The notes: a model not told the origin generated them from the letters alone. A DNA stretch of 64,000 bases from LMUY01 sp965198895 (GCA_965198895.1 OZ240676.1:3534001-3598000), one strand, 5' to 3'; shown: positions 1 through 8,752, counted from the first letter of the stretch. Translations and numbers: made by a program.

Positions 1-205
1 TGATGCCGGTGTCTTCCTTGCACTTGCTGGCGATGGCGTTCAGCGCCGACACGCCCGTGCCGAACTGCCGAAGCGTCACGTTCTTGATGTTCTGCGCCCA
101 GATCGTCGGGAAACCGGTGATCGCGCCCGACCCGGCGGCGACGCCCGCTGCGGCGATCCCGCCCGTGAGCAGGAAGCGGCGGGTGGCGTCTGCCTTCTGT
201 GTCAT
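1..205 (-). CDS. Tat-exported ABC transporter solute-binding protein, N-terminal part
   Basis: Partial gene: the first 68 codons are present and the rest lies beyond base 1. The N-terminus carries a twin-arginine signal (ATRRFLLTGG at about residues 7-16, then an Ala/Gly-rich hydrophobic stretch and a TIWAQN processing region), followed by a mature start resembling family-1 (polyamine-type) periplasmic binding proteins. A strong Shine-Dalgarno (AAGGAGGG, complement of 211-218) sits five bases before the ATG. It follows rutB by 55 bases on the same strand, so it probably belongs to the rut operon and may bind a pyrimidine or related nitrogen compound for import. The ligand is inference; the binding-protein class is judged from the N-terminus only. 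Confidence 0.7.
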   Translation of the reverse strand, partial: MTQKADATRRFLLTGGIAAAGVAAGSGAITGFPTIWAQNIKNVTLRQFGTGVSALNAIASKCKEDTGI

Positions 206-260
206 TGGTTCCCTCCTTATGGTCGGCGTTCTCGGATAAGCAGATTGCGTGCCAGGCCCG

Positions 261-1004
261 TTATTCGGACGAGGCGATTGTCGGTGCCGCGTTCGCTGTC
301 AGTGCGCCACGGAACTCGGCGACACTGGAAACCCAACCGAAGAACGTTTGGATATTGTACAGCGAAGCTTCTTGCATGGCGGGTGGCCCGGCGGCGTGGG
401 TCGCATCGTGCAGCACCACGCCGAAATACTCGAGAAAGAAACCATCCCGCAGTGTCGACTCGACGCAGACGTTGGTGGCGATGCCGGTGAACACCAGCGT
501 GCGGATGCCGCGGGCGCGCAGGGTGCTGTCGAGGTTGGTGTTGTAGAAGGCGCTATAGCGCGGCTTGGTGATGACGATGTCGCCGGGTAGTGGCTGCAGG
601 GCATCGACCAGCGCATAGTCCCAGCCGCCTTTCGCCAGCAGCTTGCCTTCCAGCTCCGGACGGGCACGCATCGTTTTCAGCGCGTTGGATTTGTGCCAGT
701 TCGGCGAACCCGGGCCGCCAGCCTCCTGATACGCCGGATCCCAGCCGTTCTGGAAGAACACGATCGGCATCCCGGCGGCGCGGGCGATGGCGATCGCCTC
801 GGCGATCTGCGTGATCGCCGGGGCTGCACCCGAGATGTCGAAGCCTGCCAGGTCCAGGTAGCCGCCCGGCGAGGCGTAGGCGTTCTGCATGTCCACGACG
901 ATCAGGGCAGATTGGTCCGGCCGGAATGTCAAAGGCTCGGGCTTTGCGGGCAGGGTGCGGGCGTACAGGTCGGACGCGGACAGGTAGCCGGCATGCGTGC
1001 TCAT
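261..1004 (-). CDS. rutB: Ureidoacrylate amidohydrolase RutB
   Basis: A 247-residue cysteine hydrolase of the isochorismatase-like family. In the Rut pathway RutB hydrolyses ureidoacrylate, the ring-opening product of RutA, to aminoacrylate and carbamate. The expected triad is visible: Asp38 (VVDMQNAY), Lys147 (ITKPRY) and Cys180 (IATNVCVESTLRDG). Similarity to E. coli RutB as remembered is high along the length, including GGPGSPN and FGVVL. Its ATG overlaps the rutA stop by four bases (ATGA), so the two genes are translationally coupled. The 16 or so residues before the conserved core are slightly longer than in E. coli. Confidence 0.93.
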   Translation of the reverse strand: MSTHAGYLSASDLYARTLPAKPEPLTFRPDQSALIVVDMQNAYASPGGYLDLAGFDISGAAPAITQIAEAIAIARAAGMPIVFFQNGWDPAYQEAGGPGSPNWHKSNALKTMRARPELEGKLLAKGGWDYALVDALQPLPGDIVITKPRYSAFYNTNLDSTLRARGIRTLVFTGIATNVCVESTLRDGFFLEYFGVVLHDATHAAGPPAMQEASLYNIQTFFGWVSSVAEFRGALTANAAPTIASSE

Positions 1005-2095
1005 TCGGCAGCCTCCGCGGGTTGGGAAATGATGTGGCGGCGGGATTGCATCAGCGGCTGGATGCGGGTGCCGAACGCCTCGGTGCCGCCGATGAATTCG
1101 TCGAAGGTCAGCATCACGCCGCCCAACCCGGGTACCACCGCGAGTTCGTCCAACATGGCGGCGACATGGGCGTAGGATCCAACTAAGGTACCCATGTTGA
1201 GGTTGACTGCCCGCGCCGTTTCCGTCAGCTGCCGCACGTTGGTGTCGGCATTCGGCCTGGTGTCGGCGGCCCCCTGTTCCGCCATCCAGGTGACGGCTTC
1301 GGTATCCACTCCGCCGGCATACAGCTCCCATTTGGCCAGTGCCTCGGCGTCGGTTTCGGCCGTGATGATCATGAACAGGGCGAAGCAGGTGATCGCCCGG
1401 CCCGTCTCGGCGGCGGCCAACTGCATGCGCGCGACGGTGGGCGCGCAGGCGACCGGGGTGTTGAACCCGGCGCCCAGCATGAAATTGTAATCGGCCCAGC
1501 GCGCCGTGAACGCCATGCCGGCAGTGCTTTGGCCGGCGCAGATCAGCTTCATCGGCACCGACGGGCGGGGGCTCAGCCGGCAATCGTCCATCTGGAAGAA
1601 CTCGCCGCGGAAGTCCGACACGCCGGTCTCCCACAGCTCGCGCATGATTCGGACGTATTCGGCGGCGAAATCGTAGCGGCGGTCGAAATACGCGTCGCCG
1701 GGCCAGATCCCCATCTGCGAGTATTCCGGCCGCTGCCACCCGGTGATGACATTGAGACCGAACCGGCCGTGGGAGATGCTGTCGATCGTCACGGCCATCC
1801 GCGCGGCGATCGCGGGCGGCACCGCCAGCGTCGGCACCGTGGCGAACAGGCGGATACGGGACGTCACGGCCGCCAACCCCGCCATCAAGGTGAGCGAGTC
1901 GAGGTTGTGATCCCAGAACTCGGTCGGTCCGCCGAAGCCGCGCAGCTTGATCATGGACAACACGAAGTCCAGCCCGTGCCGCTCCGCACTCTGCGTCACA
2001 GTCTTGTTCAGGTCGAAGCTGGGCTTGTATTGCGGCGAAGTGCTGGAGATCAGCCAGCCATTGTTTCCGATTGGGATGAAGACGCCGACTTCCAT
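1001..2095 (-). CDS. rutA: Pyrimidine oxygenase RutA
   Basis: A 364-residue flavin-dependent monooxygenase of the bacterial luciferase fold. RutA uses FMNH2 and O2 to open the uracil/thymine ring between N3 and C4. Diagnostic blocks are PIGNNGWLIS near the N-terminus, SMIKLRGFGG, FWDHNLDS, GRFGLNVITGWQ, QMGIWPGD and ICAGQS, all matching RutA rather than generic luciferase-like enzymes. An AGGAGA Shine-Dalgarno lies six bases upstream of the ATG. It sits between an alpha/beta hydrolase gene (29 bases upstream) and rutB (4-base overlap). Its reduced flavin would plausibly come from the divergent flavin reductase at 3192. Confidence 0.93.
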   Translation of the reverse strand: MEVGVFIPIGNNGWLISSTSPQYKPSFDLNKTVTQSAERHGLDFVLSMIKLRGFGGPTEFWDHNLDSLTLMAGLAAVTSRIRLFATVPTLAVPPAIAARMAVTIDSISHGRFGLNVITGWQRPEYSQMGIWPGDAYFDRRYDFAAEYVRIMRELWETGVSDFRGEFFQMDDCRLSPRPSVPMKLICAGQSTAGMAFTARWADYNFMLGAGFNTPVACAPTVARMQLAAAETGRAITCFALFMIITAETDAEALAKWELYAGGVDTEAVTWMAEQGAADTRPNADTNVRQLTETARAVNLNMGTLVGSYAHVAAMLDELAVVPGLGGVMLTFDEFIGGTEAFGTRIQPLMQSRRHIISQPAEAAE

Positions 2096-2124
2096 AAGCG
2101 ATCTCCTGCGATTTCGTCCGGGGC

Positions 2125-2952
2125 CTACAGCAACAGCAACCGCGCCTCGTGCAACAGGGCTCCGTCCGGCTGGCGCAACGCATCGAGCACGGTGAAGTGG
2201 TCCGCCCCGGCGATCGGGCGTAGAGCGCCTGGACAGTGCTGTGCGGCCCGCGCCGCATGCATCGCGCAGCTATTGGCCACCAGCGCAGGCAACTCACGGG
2301 ACCCGTAGGCAATCGCCATCGGCTTGGTCGGATGCGGTAGGCGCAGCGGCGACAGGCGCGCGACCTCGTCATCGGTCAAGGCGAGCTTCTCGTTCAGGTC
2401 GGTGTCGCGCAACGGTCCCAACTCATACAGGCCCGAGATGGCCAGGGCTGCCGTGACCGCCGGGTGGTCGAGCGCCATGGCCGCCAGGTGGCCCCCGGCG
2501 GACCAGCCCGCGAGGACGATGCGGCCGGTGATCCCGTGGGCGGCCCGGTGCATGGCTAGCCAGTCCAGGCCGTGGCGGATCTGGCCCACGATGGTCGTGA
2601 GCGTGGCGTCGGGCGCGAGCGTGTAGCCCGGCAGCGCTGCGGACCATCCGGTGGCGAGGGCACCTTCCAGCACCGCAGCCGCACCCTGACGGTCGTTGCG
2701 CTGCCAGTAGCCGCCATGGATGAACACGAGGCAGTCGGACCCGGCCGGCCCGGGGAACAAGTCCCACGCTTCCCGGTCCGACGCACCGAAGCGGAGGTCC
2801 AGATGCTGCGGCCGTGCCTGCCGCAACGCGTGCGAGTCGGCCCGCAAGGCGTCGACATAGGCGCGGCCCCCGGTGCAGGCGGCGGTATTGTTGTAGGCCG
2901 CGTCGCGCGCGGCCCGGCTCATCTCGCCCCAGTTCGGCAGGATCGGTATCAT
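2125..2952 (-). CDS. Alpha/beta hydrolase, kynurenine-formamidase-like
   Basis: A 275-residue alpha/beta hydrolase, first gene of the rutA-rutB operon. The oxyanion motif HGGYW is at residues 79-83, the nucleophile elbow GWSAG at 149-153 (Ser151) and the C-terminal histidine is His252 (GADHF). The HGGYW form and length resemble bacterial arylformamidase-like hydrolases rather than E. coli RutD, whose oxyanion region differs. By position it could do RutD's job (aminoacrylate hydrolysis) or act on another amide in pyrimidine breakdown; this is inference. The ATG at 2952 is chosen because it begins just before the conserved NWGEMSRAARDAAYNN start; an upstream extension to 3030 reads as non-homologous. 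Confidence 0.75.
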   Translation of the reverse strand: MIPILPNWGEMSRAARDAAYNNTAACTGGRAYVDALRADSHALRQARPQHLDLRFGASDREAWDLFPGPAGSDCLVFIHGGYWQRNDRQGAAAVLEGALATGWSAALPGYTLAPDATLTTIVGQIRHGLDWLAMHRAAHGITGRIVLAGWSAGGHLAAMALDHPAVTAALAISGLYELGPLRDTDLNEKLALTDDEVARLSPLRLPHPTKPMAIAYGSRELPALVANSCAMHAARAAQHCPGALRPIAGADHFTVLDALRQPDGALLHEARLLLL

Positions 2953-3191
2953 CGCGGAAGGTTCGCCGTCCGCCTGTCGAGCGTGAGTGAGGACACGGCA
3001 CATACTCCCGAAAGCACTCGGTAGAGGCAAGCAGCGTGCCAGTCGTCAGGGTGACGCGCGGCCTGGCGGTGCGGTCCGCCCAAGCTCGCCCTGTCCGATG
3101 CGCTTACGATCACGCATACTGCCTGGGCCATGACCGCAACCTCGCACGGCTGAGGCCCGTTGTGACACGCCTGAATGGAGAGGACCCTGAG

Positions 3192-3818
3192 ATGGCTGAT
3201 GACACCGACATGCATTATTACGAGCCGTCCCAAGGTCACGGCCTGCCGCACGACCCGTTCAACGCTATCATCGGCCCGCGTCCGATCGGGTGGGTGTCCA
3301 CGCGCGGGCGGGATGGTTCGGTCAATCTTGCGCCGTACAGCTTCTTCAACGGCTTCAACTACACCCCGCCGATCATCGGTTTTTCCAGCACGACCCTGAA
3401 GGACAGCGCCCGGAATGCCCAGGAGACCGGCGAATTCGTCTGGAACCTGGCAACGCGGGCGATCGCGGAGCAGATGAACGAGACCTGTGCCAACGCCCCC
3501 TATGGAACGAACGAGTTCACGCTGGCTGGTCTGACGGCGATCCCATCGCGCATCGTCTCGCCGCCCCGGGTGGCCGAGAGCCCGGTGCATTTCGAATGCA
3601 AGGTTACTGATATCGTGCCGTTGAAGAACGCCCAGGGCGTCGTGACGCCGGCGGTCTTGGTGTTGGGCGAGGTCATCGCGGTCCATATCGACCGGAGCCT
3701 GCTGCAAGACGGCGTGTTCGACACCTTCAACGCCGGTATTATCCTGCGCGCCGGTGGCCCATCCGCCTACGCGGCGATCGGCCCCGACAACCGCTTCGAC
3801 ATGCGGCGCCCGGGGTAG
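3192..3818 (+). CDS. Flavin reductase family protein (RutF-like role possible)
   Basis: A 208-residue protein of the DIM6/NTAB flavin-reductase domain family, which binds FMN and uses NAD(P)H to supply reduced flavin. Family blocks include the N-terminal PFNAIIGPRPIGWVST, LAPYSFFNGF, FSSTTLKDSARNA and a central FECKVTDI strand followed by VLGEVIAVH. A GGAGAGGA Shine-Dalgarno at 3177-3184 fixes the ATG at 3192. It is divergent from the rut operon. RutA needs a reductase (RutF in E. coli), so it may serve that role, but it is closer to the general COG1853 type than to RutF as remembered. Substrate specificity is not determined by sequence. Confidence 0.8.
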   Translation: MADDTDMHYYEPSQGHGLPHDPFNAIIGPRPIGWVSTRGRDGSVNLAPYSFFNGFNYTPPIIGFSSTTLKDSARNAQETGEFVWNLATRAIAEQMNETCANAPYGTNEFTLAGLTAIPSRIVSPPRVAESPVHFECKVTDIVPLKNAQGVVTPAVLVLGEVIAVHIDRSLLQDGVFDTFNAGIILRAGGPSAYAAIGPDNRFDMRRPG

Positions 3819-3895
3819 GGCGACCGGGCACAACGCATCTTGCTTCCAAGGCCGCTAGCCTTTGTTATGCTCTCGCCACAGTGAGGTGAGAAGCC

Positions 3896-4945
3896 GTGCC
3901 ACGCTCGTCTACGCGATCCTCACCGATCGGATCGCTCGTTCTCATCGCCGTCGTGATCGGCGCCGCCGGGGGCGCTTTCGCCTATACGGCCGGCTGGCTG
4001 TCACCGAACCGTCTCACGCCGCCTCGAATCGTGGATGCTTTAGCGCCGGCCGGCGGGCCGTCGGTCGGTCACCGGCGCAACCATGCGAAGGGCATCTGCT
4101 TCACCGGAAGCTTCGAGGCGAACGGCGCCGGGTCGGCGCTCTCCAAGGCCCGCGTGTTTCAGAAGGGCAGCTACCCCGTGATCGGGCGGTTCAACCTGGG
4201 GACCGCGGATGCCATGGCGGCCGACGGGACCGTCCGCGTGCGGGGCATCGGCGTGCAGATCGAGCCACCGGACGGGCAGGAATGGCGCATGGCGATGATC
4301 GACCTGCCGTTCTTCCCCGTGTCGACGCCGCAGGCGTTCTACGAGCTGTTGGTGGCCTCGGCGAAGAAGGACGATCCGGACGCGATGAAGACCTTTGCCG
4401 CCGCCCACCCCGAGATCGGCGCATTCGGTGCCTGGGCCAAGAGCGCGCCCTTTACGGAAAGCTATGCGGAGGAGCGGTTCAACAGTCTCGATAGCTTCGT
4501 ATTCACCGACGGGTCGGGCGATGGCCACGTCGTCCGCTGGTCGCTGATCCCGGCGGCTCAGCCGGTGACGGTCTCGGGCGACGAGATCGCCAAACGGCCG
4601 AAGGATTTCCTGGAGCAGGAGATCACGCAGCGTATCGCTAGCGGCCCGCAGCGCTGGACCATGACCGTCACCTCCGCCAATCCGGGCGACCCCACCGCCG
4701 ACCCCAGCAAGGCATGGCCCGGCGATCGCCGCACGGTCGATGTGGGCACGCTGGTGGCGAGCAAGATCGAGCCCGAAGCGGACGGCCCGTGCCGCGAAAT
4801 CAACTACGATCCGACGGTGCTGCCGGACGGCATTCACACCTCGGATGACCCGTTTCCGTCTGCCCGCTCCGCCGCCTACGCAGTTTCCTACGACCGGCGC
4901 ACGGCGGAGGCGGACGCCTATCCCCGGACTGGAGCCGCGCAATGA
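3896..4945 (+). CDS. Membrane-anchored catalase-family peroxidase (SrpA-like)
   Basis: A 349-residue catalase-fold heme protein lacking the C-terminal part of full catalases. A single N-terminal membrane anchor spans about residues 11-30. The distal region has the pattern H-x-x-N-H-A-K-G-x-C-F-x-G-x-F (residues 59-73, probable catalytic His63), and the proximal heme-tyrosine pattern R-x-x-x-Y is at Arg324-Tyr328. Small catalases of this type act as organic-peroxide peroxidases. The GTG start follows a GAGGTGAG ribosome site. The stop overlaps the next ATG by four bases, coupling it to cytochrome b561, a recurrent pairing that suggests electron delivery from the membrane. Confidence 0.85.
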   Translation: MPRSSTRSSPIGSLVLIAVVIGAAGGAFAYTAGWLSPNRLTPPRIVDALAPAGGPSVGHRRNHAKGICFTGSFEANGAGSALSKARVFQKGSYPVIGRFNLGTADAMAADGTVRVRGIGVQIEPPDGQEWRMAMIDLPFFPVSTPQAFYELLVASAKKDDPDAMKTFAAAHPEIGAFGAWAKSAPFTESYAEERFNSLDSFVFTDGSGDGHVVRWSLIPAAQPVTVSGDEIAKRPKDFLEQEITQRIASGPQRWTMTVTSANPGDPTADPSKAWPGDRRTVDVGTLVASKIEPEADGPCREINYDPTVLPDGIHTSDDPFPSARSAAYAVSYDRRTAEADAYPRTGAAQ

Positions 4946-5505
4946 TCGGCGTCGATCGCCCCTTCACCGTCACCCAGCGCGTGATCCACTGGGGGATGGC
5001 CGCGTGCATCCTGGCGATGCTGTTCATCGGCGTGGGCATGGTGTCGACGGTGACGACCAGAAATCTGGCGCTGGTCGCGATCCATAAACCGCTCGGCATC
5101 GCCATCCTGCTCCTGGTGGTGCTGCGCATCATCGTGCGCCTGCGCGCAGGTACGCCAAGGCTCCCGGCCGATCTACCAGTGCCGATGAAACTTGCGGCGG
5201 AGCTGTCGCACTACGCGCTCTATGCGTTGATGATCGCGATGCCGCTGCTCGGCTGGGGCATGCTGTCGGCGGCGGCGTATCCAGTTGAGCTGTTTCCTGG
5301 CATCGTCCTGCCTGCGATCTTGCCGCAGAGCGACAGCCTCCACACCGTGCTGTGGAACCTGCATCGGGCGCTGGCTTTCGTGTTCTTCGCCCTCATACTC
5401 CTGCACATTGCAGCCGCGCTATTCCACGCCCTGGTGCGGCGCGACGGCGTGTTCGAGACGATGTCACCACTGGCGGCCCCGACGCTCCCGGCGCCCGGCG
5501 AGTAG
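4942..5505 (+). CDS. Cytochrome b561 family membrane protein
   Basis: A 187-residue four-helix membrane cytochrome b of the bacterial b561/YceJ type. Candidate heme-ligating histidines lie in helices at RVIHWGM, IHKPLG, LSHYALY and LLHIAAALFH. It starts with ATGA overlapping the catalase-like gene, so the two are made together. The likely role is to carry electrons across or within the inner membrane from quinol to the periplasmic catalase-like domain; the partner role is inference from the gene pair. Length is normal for the family. Confidence 0.9.
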   Translation: MIGVDRPFTVTQRVIHWGMAACILAMLFIGVGMVSTVTTRNLALVAIHKPLGIAILLLVVLRIIVRLRAGTPRLPADLPVPMKLAAELSHYALYALMIAMPLLGWGMLSAAAYPVELFPGIVLPAILPQSDSLHTVLWNLHRALAFVFFALILLHIAAALFHALVRRDGVFETMSPLAAPTLPAPGE

Positions 5506-5648
5506 ACGCGGGAGGCAGTCCGGCACTCCCAGCAGCGATCTCCAACCCGCACGGCCGGGCGACCCGGCATTGATCTCACGAGCTTTTCGGCTGGGGTTGA
5601 GCGGCGTCCCTGGCGTATGCTGTGGCAAAAGGTGGGAGGCAGGCGGCG

Positions 5649-5936
5649 ATGCCGTTCGATGGTCATGCCGGGCAATGGGAGCCCGGGCGGCGTGAACCCT
5701 GTCATCGGCTGCCGAAGTGGCTGCCCTATGCACTCGTGACGTTCGGTGCCGTGATGGGTGGGGTTTTCGGGCTACAGGCGGCGATTGCGACGGGCCTGTT
5801 CTGCAACTTGGTCCTAGCCTGGCCCCATGCCCTGATGACGGTTCCCACCCTGCTGTTTCAGCCTTTCGCCATCGTCGGAGGCTGTCTTGGCGGCTGCGTC
5901 GCCATCCGGGTCGCGCGGCATAAATCGCTCGCATGA
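5649..5936 (+). CDS. Small membrane protein of unknown function
   Basis: A 95-residue protein with two predicted membrane segments, roughly residues 26-45 (LPYALVTFGAVMGGVFG) and 66-86 (TLLFQPFAIVGGCLGGCVAI), and a charged N-terminal tail. I do not recognise a family. The ATG at 5649 follows a purine-rich GGTGGGAGGC site; a longer start at 5622 is possible. It stands alone 143 bases after cytochrome b561 and converges with the dioxygenase gene that ends at 5998. Confidence 0.5.
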   Translation: MPFDGHAGQWEPGRREPCHRLPKWLPYALVTFGAVMGGVFGLQAAIATGLFCNLVLAWPHALMTVPTLLFQPFAIVGGCLGGCVAIRVARHKSLA

Positions 5937-5997
5937 GGCGATCTCGCGCGCGGTGCCGCTACGGGAGACCACCGACTTCGGGCGATTGGAGACCGGG

Positions 5998-7008
5998 TTA
6001 GGCTGCGAGCCAGCTCTTCGTCTCACCCGCATAGGCGGCCCCGGGATTGCCGCTCACTGTCGTGCGCCACATCACGCGGGCTTCCTCGTCTGCGTTGAAC
6101 CAAGTCGCCGCGTGCACCGTGCAGCGGTTGTCCCAGACGACTAGATCCCCTGCGGTCCATTCATGTGCGTAGACGAACTCCGGCCGGGTCATGTGGGTCA
6201 TCAGCTCGTCCAGCAGTCGTGCTCCCTCGCCGTCCGGACCCGGTTCGAGACCGGCGATTGGCCCGTCGAGCCAGTCCATCTGCCCATGTTCACAAAGGTA
6301 CAAAGCCTTCCGGCCAGTTTGCGGGTGTAAGCGGACGATCGGCTGCCGCTGTGGAAGTTCATGTGGCGCCAACGTTCGGGGTACCTTGCCGGCGCGCACG
6401 GCCTCGCGGCGGCGGCCGGCGCCCGAGCTGACGTGCAACCCGTCGAGGGCGTCGATCCGATCCTTCGTTGCAGCCGGCAGCGCGTCGTAGGCGGCGGTTC
6501 CGTCGGCGAACAACGTCTGCCCCTGACCCTGCGGCACCGGCAGCACCGCCAGAAACAGCGACACGTCCGGCGGGGGGCGCCGATAGCTCTGGTCGGTGTG
6601 CCAGCCGCGACGGTGAGGATACTGCGTTGGCAGTTTTCCGTCGCTGGTGAGCGGCGGATCGGGCAAGGCTGGGGGCTGGCGTTCGGCCGGGGGCGTGTTG
6701 GAGACCACAAATATTTCCGGGACGTCCGGATGCACCATCTTCGGGTTCATACCGGTATGGCGATAGTTCTCGACCTCGGGCCCGAATGTCCGGCTGAGGC
6801 GGAGGAGCAATTCTGGCTGATCCGCCATCTCCTTAATGCCTGGCAATAAAAGTAGCCCGTGGCACTCGGCCAATAGCCGGGGAAGCACCGACGGATCAGC
6901 TTCCGCGGCCACCACCAGATTGGGGGCGCCGGATGCATCGCGCACCTGCACGACGCCGCCGAAAGAACTGCCGGGCAACCGGCAAACCAACTCGAGGTGA
7001 CCGCTCAT
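5998..7008 (-). CDS. TauD/TfdA-family Fe(II)/2-oxoglutarate dioxygenase
   Basis: A 336-residue member of the TauD family, which couples oxidation of an organic substrate to decarboxylation of 2-oxoglutarate at a non-heme iron. The iron-binding facial triad is visible as His137-x-Asp139 (GWHTDQSY) and the distal His299 (RCTVHAATWF); arginines at about 311 and 315 are placed to bind 2-oxoglutarate. Length is slightly above the usual 280-300 because of an N-terminal extension. It is monocistronic with no transport partner nearby. The substrate is unknown: taurine, aryloxyalkanoates and other acids are all possible for this family. Confidence 0.87.
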   Translation of the reverse strand: MSGHLELVCRLPGSSFGGVVQVRDASGAPNLVVAAEADPSVLPRLLAECHGLLLLPGIKEMADQPELLLRLSRTFGPEVENYRHTGMNPKMVHPDVPEIFVVSNTPPAERQPPALPDPPLTSDGKLPTQYPHRRGWHTDQSYRRPPPDVSLFLAVLPVPQGQGQTLFADGTAAYDALPAATKDRIDALDGLHVSSGAGRRREAVRAGKVPRTLAPHELPQRQPIVRLHPQTGRKALYLCEHGQMDWLDGPIAGLEPGPDGEGARLLDELMTHMTRPEFVYAHEWTAGDLVVWDNRCTVHAATWFNADEEARVMWRTTVSGNPGAAYAGETKSWLAA

Positions 7009-7267
7009 TGTGCCTCCGGCGCGGTACTTCCGCAGCGTGACTCTCTTCCTGCCGGCCTGGGCATGTCAATAAACCGGGCGTGTGCGAGCGATGCCGCCTG
7101 GGCCCCTCTCAACTGTCCCATCAAGCGGCGTTCATTTGCGGTGTAGGGTCGGAAAAGCTACGAACATCGAACTCCGGCGGCAGATACAACGTGTCGGTTC
7201 AGCTAGGGCCGGGCGACCAGTAGCCTGCAACAGGAGACCTGGACTGCCCGAACGCAATGTCTCCGCA

Positions 7268-7594
7268 ATGGTCAGCACCCGCCGGGGTGTTCTGGCCTCT
7301 GCCCTCCTGCTGGCGGCGCAGCCAGCCGCCGCCGCAGTGGCGCCTGATCCCGCGCTACTTGGCCGCGGCCTCGCAATGGCGGACGCAACACCTGATCTCC
7401 GCACCTTGATGATCTCGCAACGCGGCGTGCGCGTCGCGGAGCGTGCCTGGCGCGGCGCCAGCCTGATACGCCCCACGGACATCAAATCGGCATCCAAAAC
7501 GATCTTAGCCACCTTGACCGGTATTGCCGCCGCACGAGGGATGTTTTCGATCGACGACCGCATTACCCGCATTCCAAGTCTGAGCCAGCCGCTA
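7268..7594 (+). pseudogene. Truncated serine hydrolase (class C beta-lactamase-like)
   Basis: The N-terminal third of a beta-lactamase-family serine hydrolase. It has a twin-arginine-like signal (STRRGVLASALLLA), then a domain start with the S-x-x-K active-site motif in IKSASKTILATLTGIAA and the following FSIDDRITRI helix. After about 108 codons homology stops and the frame runs antisense through the neighbouring beta-propeller gene. Tyr-x-Asn and the C-terminal KTG-type motif are absent. Such proteins are normally 350-450 residues, so this is a deletion remnant. The exact breakpoint is near 7590-7615. The remnant presumably has no activity. Confidence 0.75.
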
Positions 7595-8752
7595 CGGCCA
7601 GGGTACACCGAATGCGACGGGGCCACCGGTCGGGACCAGATCCGGTTTTGCGGTCAGCGTGTGCCCGTCGAAGTCGAACACGCTGATGATGCGGTCGCGG
7701 TCGCTCTGCACCAGCAGCGTCTTGCCGTCGCGAGACCAGGCGATGCCCTCCGTCCAGCGGCCGATCTGGCCGGTGGCAACCAAGCTCAGCGTCTTGTTGG
7801 TCAGCGCGAAGATCTGCAGCAGGCCATGGTCGTGGTAAAGCGGATTGGACTGCGCAAGCGGCGTTCCCATCTCCGCCCCTACGGCCAGGAACTTGCCGTC
7901 TGGCGAGAACTTCATCGGCTCCGGCCCGCTTGCCGTGGGAGCGATGGAAATGGCGCGGGGCGGGTTGGCCGTCATGTCGACGAGCGACACCGAATCCACA
8001 TCGCCGCTGCCGCGACCCATGTTGCTGATCGCGGCCAGGCTTCGGTCGGGCACGACATCGATCGTATAGGGCTGGATCGCGGTGGTGATTGGCTGCTTGT
8101 CCACCGTCACCGCCTTGCCATCGATGTGCAACACGCTGACGCGGTCATCCCATGGGCGGCTTACGATGGCGGTCTTGCCGTCCGGGCTGAACGCGACACC
8201 GCTGGCGCCCGATTGGTCGCCGAACATCACCTTGCCCGCTGGCTCCAGATGCTTGTCCTTCACCGTGAACACGGATACCGAGCCCTCCGCCCGATTGCAC
8301 ACCAGCGCGAGCGTGCCGTCCGGTGACAGGCGCACGCTGGTGGCACCCGCGCCGGCATGCAGCACCTGTGTCACGTGCGGTGGCGTGCTGGTCAGGTCGA
8401 GCACGGAGACGGTGTCGTCCCATGCGATGCCAAGCGGCACGGCCGGGTCGGCCTTGGTGGCCGCCGTCAGGATGGCCCAACTGGAGTCGGCGGCCATCCA
8501 GACCGCGAAAGGCGGCCCGACGACCGAGCCTGGGACATCGACCGTGCCAACGATTCGTGGCGGGCTCTGACCGATGTCGATGAGGTCCACCGTGTCTGGC
8601 CGCATTGGGGTCGCGGCAACCTGAGCGCCTTTTTCATCCAGCACGGTGTGGTTGTCATTCATCGAAAGGATGATGTCCGCTGCACGGACCGGGCCAGCGC
8701 AGATGAACGCTGCGGTGAACGCTGAGATGGTCAGCATCGCGGATCGTAGCAT
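7592..8752 (-). CDS. Periplasmic beta-propeller repeat protein (YVTN type)
   Basis: A 386-residue secreted protein. It has a signal peptide (first ~24 residues, ending GPVRAAD) followed by seven-bladed-propeller repeats with recurring motifs such as SPDGTLALV, SPDGKTAIVS, SPDGKFLAVG and SRDGKTLLV. YVTN/lactonase-like propellers are binding scaffolds or lactonases; no catalytic residues are assignable here. The last residues (GGPVAFGVPWP) do not look like a usual final blade, and the gene ends exactly at the broken serine hydrolase, so a few C-terminal residues were probably replaced by the same deletion. It is likely still folded. Confidence 0.75.
   Translation of the reverse strand: MLRSAMLTISAFTAAFICAGPVRAADIILSMNDNHTVLDEKGAQVAATPMRPDTVDLIDIGQSPPRIVGTVDVPGSVVGPPFAVWMAADSSWAILTAATKADPAVPLGIAWDDTVSVLDLTSTPPHVTQVLHAGAGATSVRLSPDGTLALVCNRAEGSVSVFTVKDKHLEPAGKVMFGDQSGASGVAFSPDGKTAIVSRPWDDRVSVLHIDGKAVTVDKQPITTAIQPYTIDVVPDRSLAAISNMGRGSGDVDSVSLVDMTANPPRAISIAPTASGPEPMKFSPDGKFLAVGAEMGTPLAQSNPLYHDHGLLQIFALTNKTLSLVATGQIGRWTEGIAWSRDGKTLLVQSDRDRIISVFDFDGHTLTAKPDLVPTGGPVAFGVPWP

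Noticed and set aside
261..2372. A very long minus-strand reading frame of about 700 codons spanning rutB and most of rutA
   Set aside because: Only its last third (rutB) is protein-like; the rest is an Arg/Ala-rich out-of-frame reading of rutA, common in GC-rich DNA.
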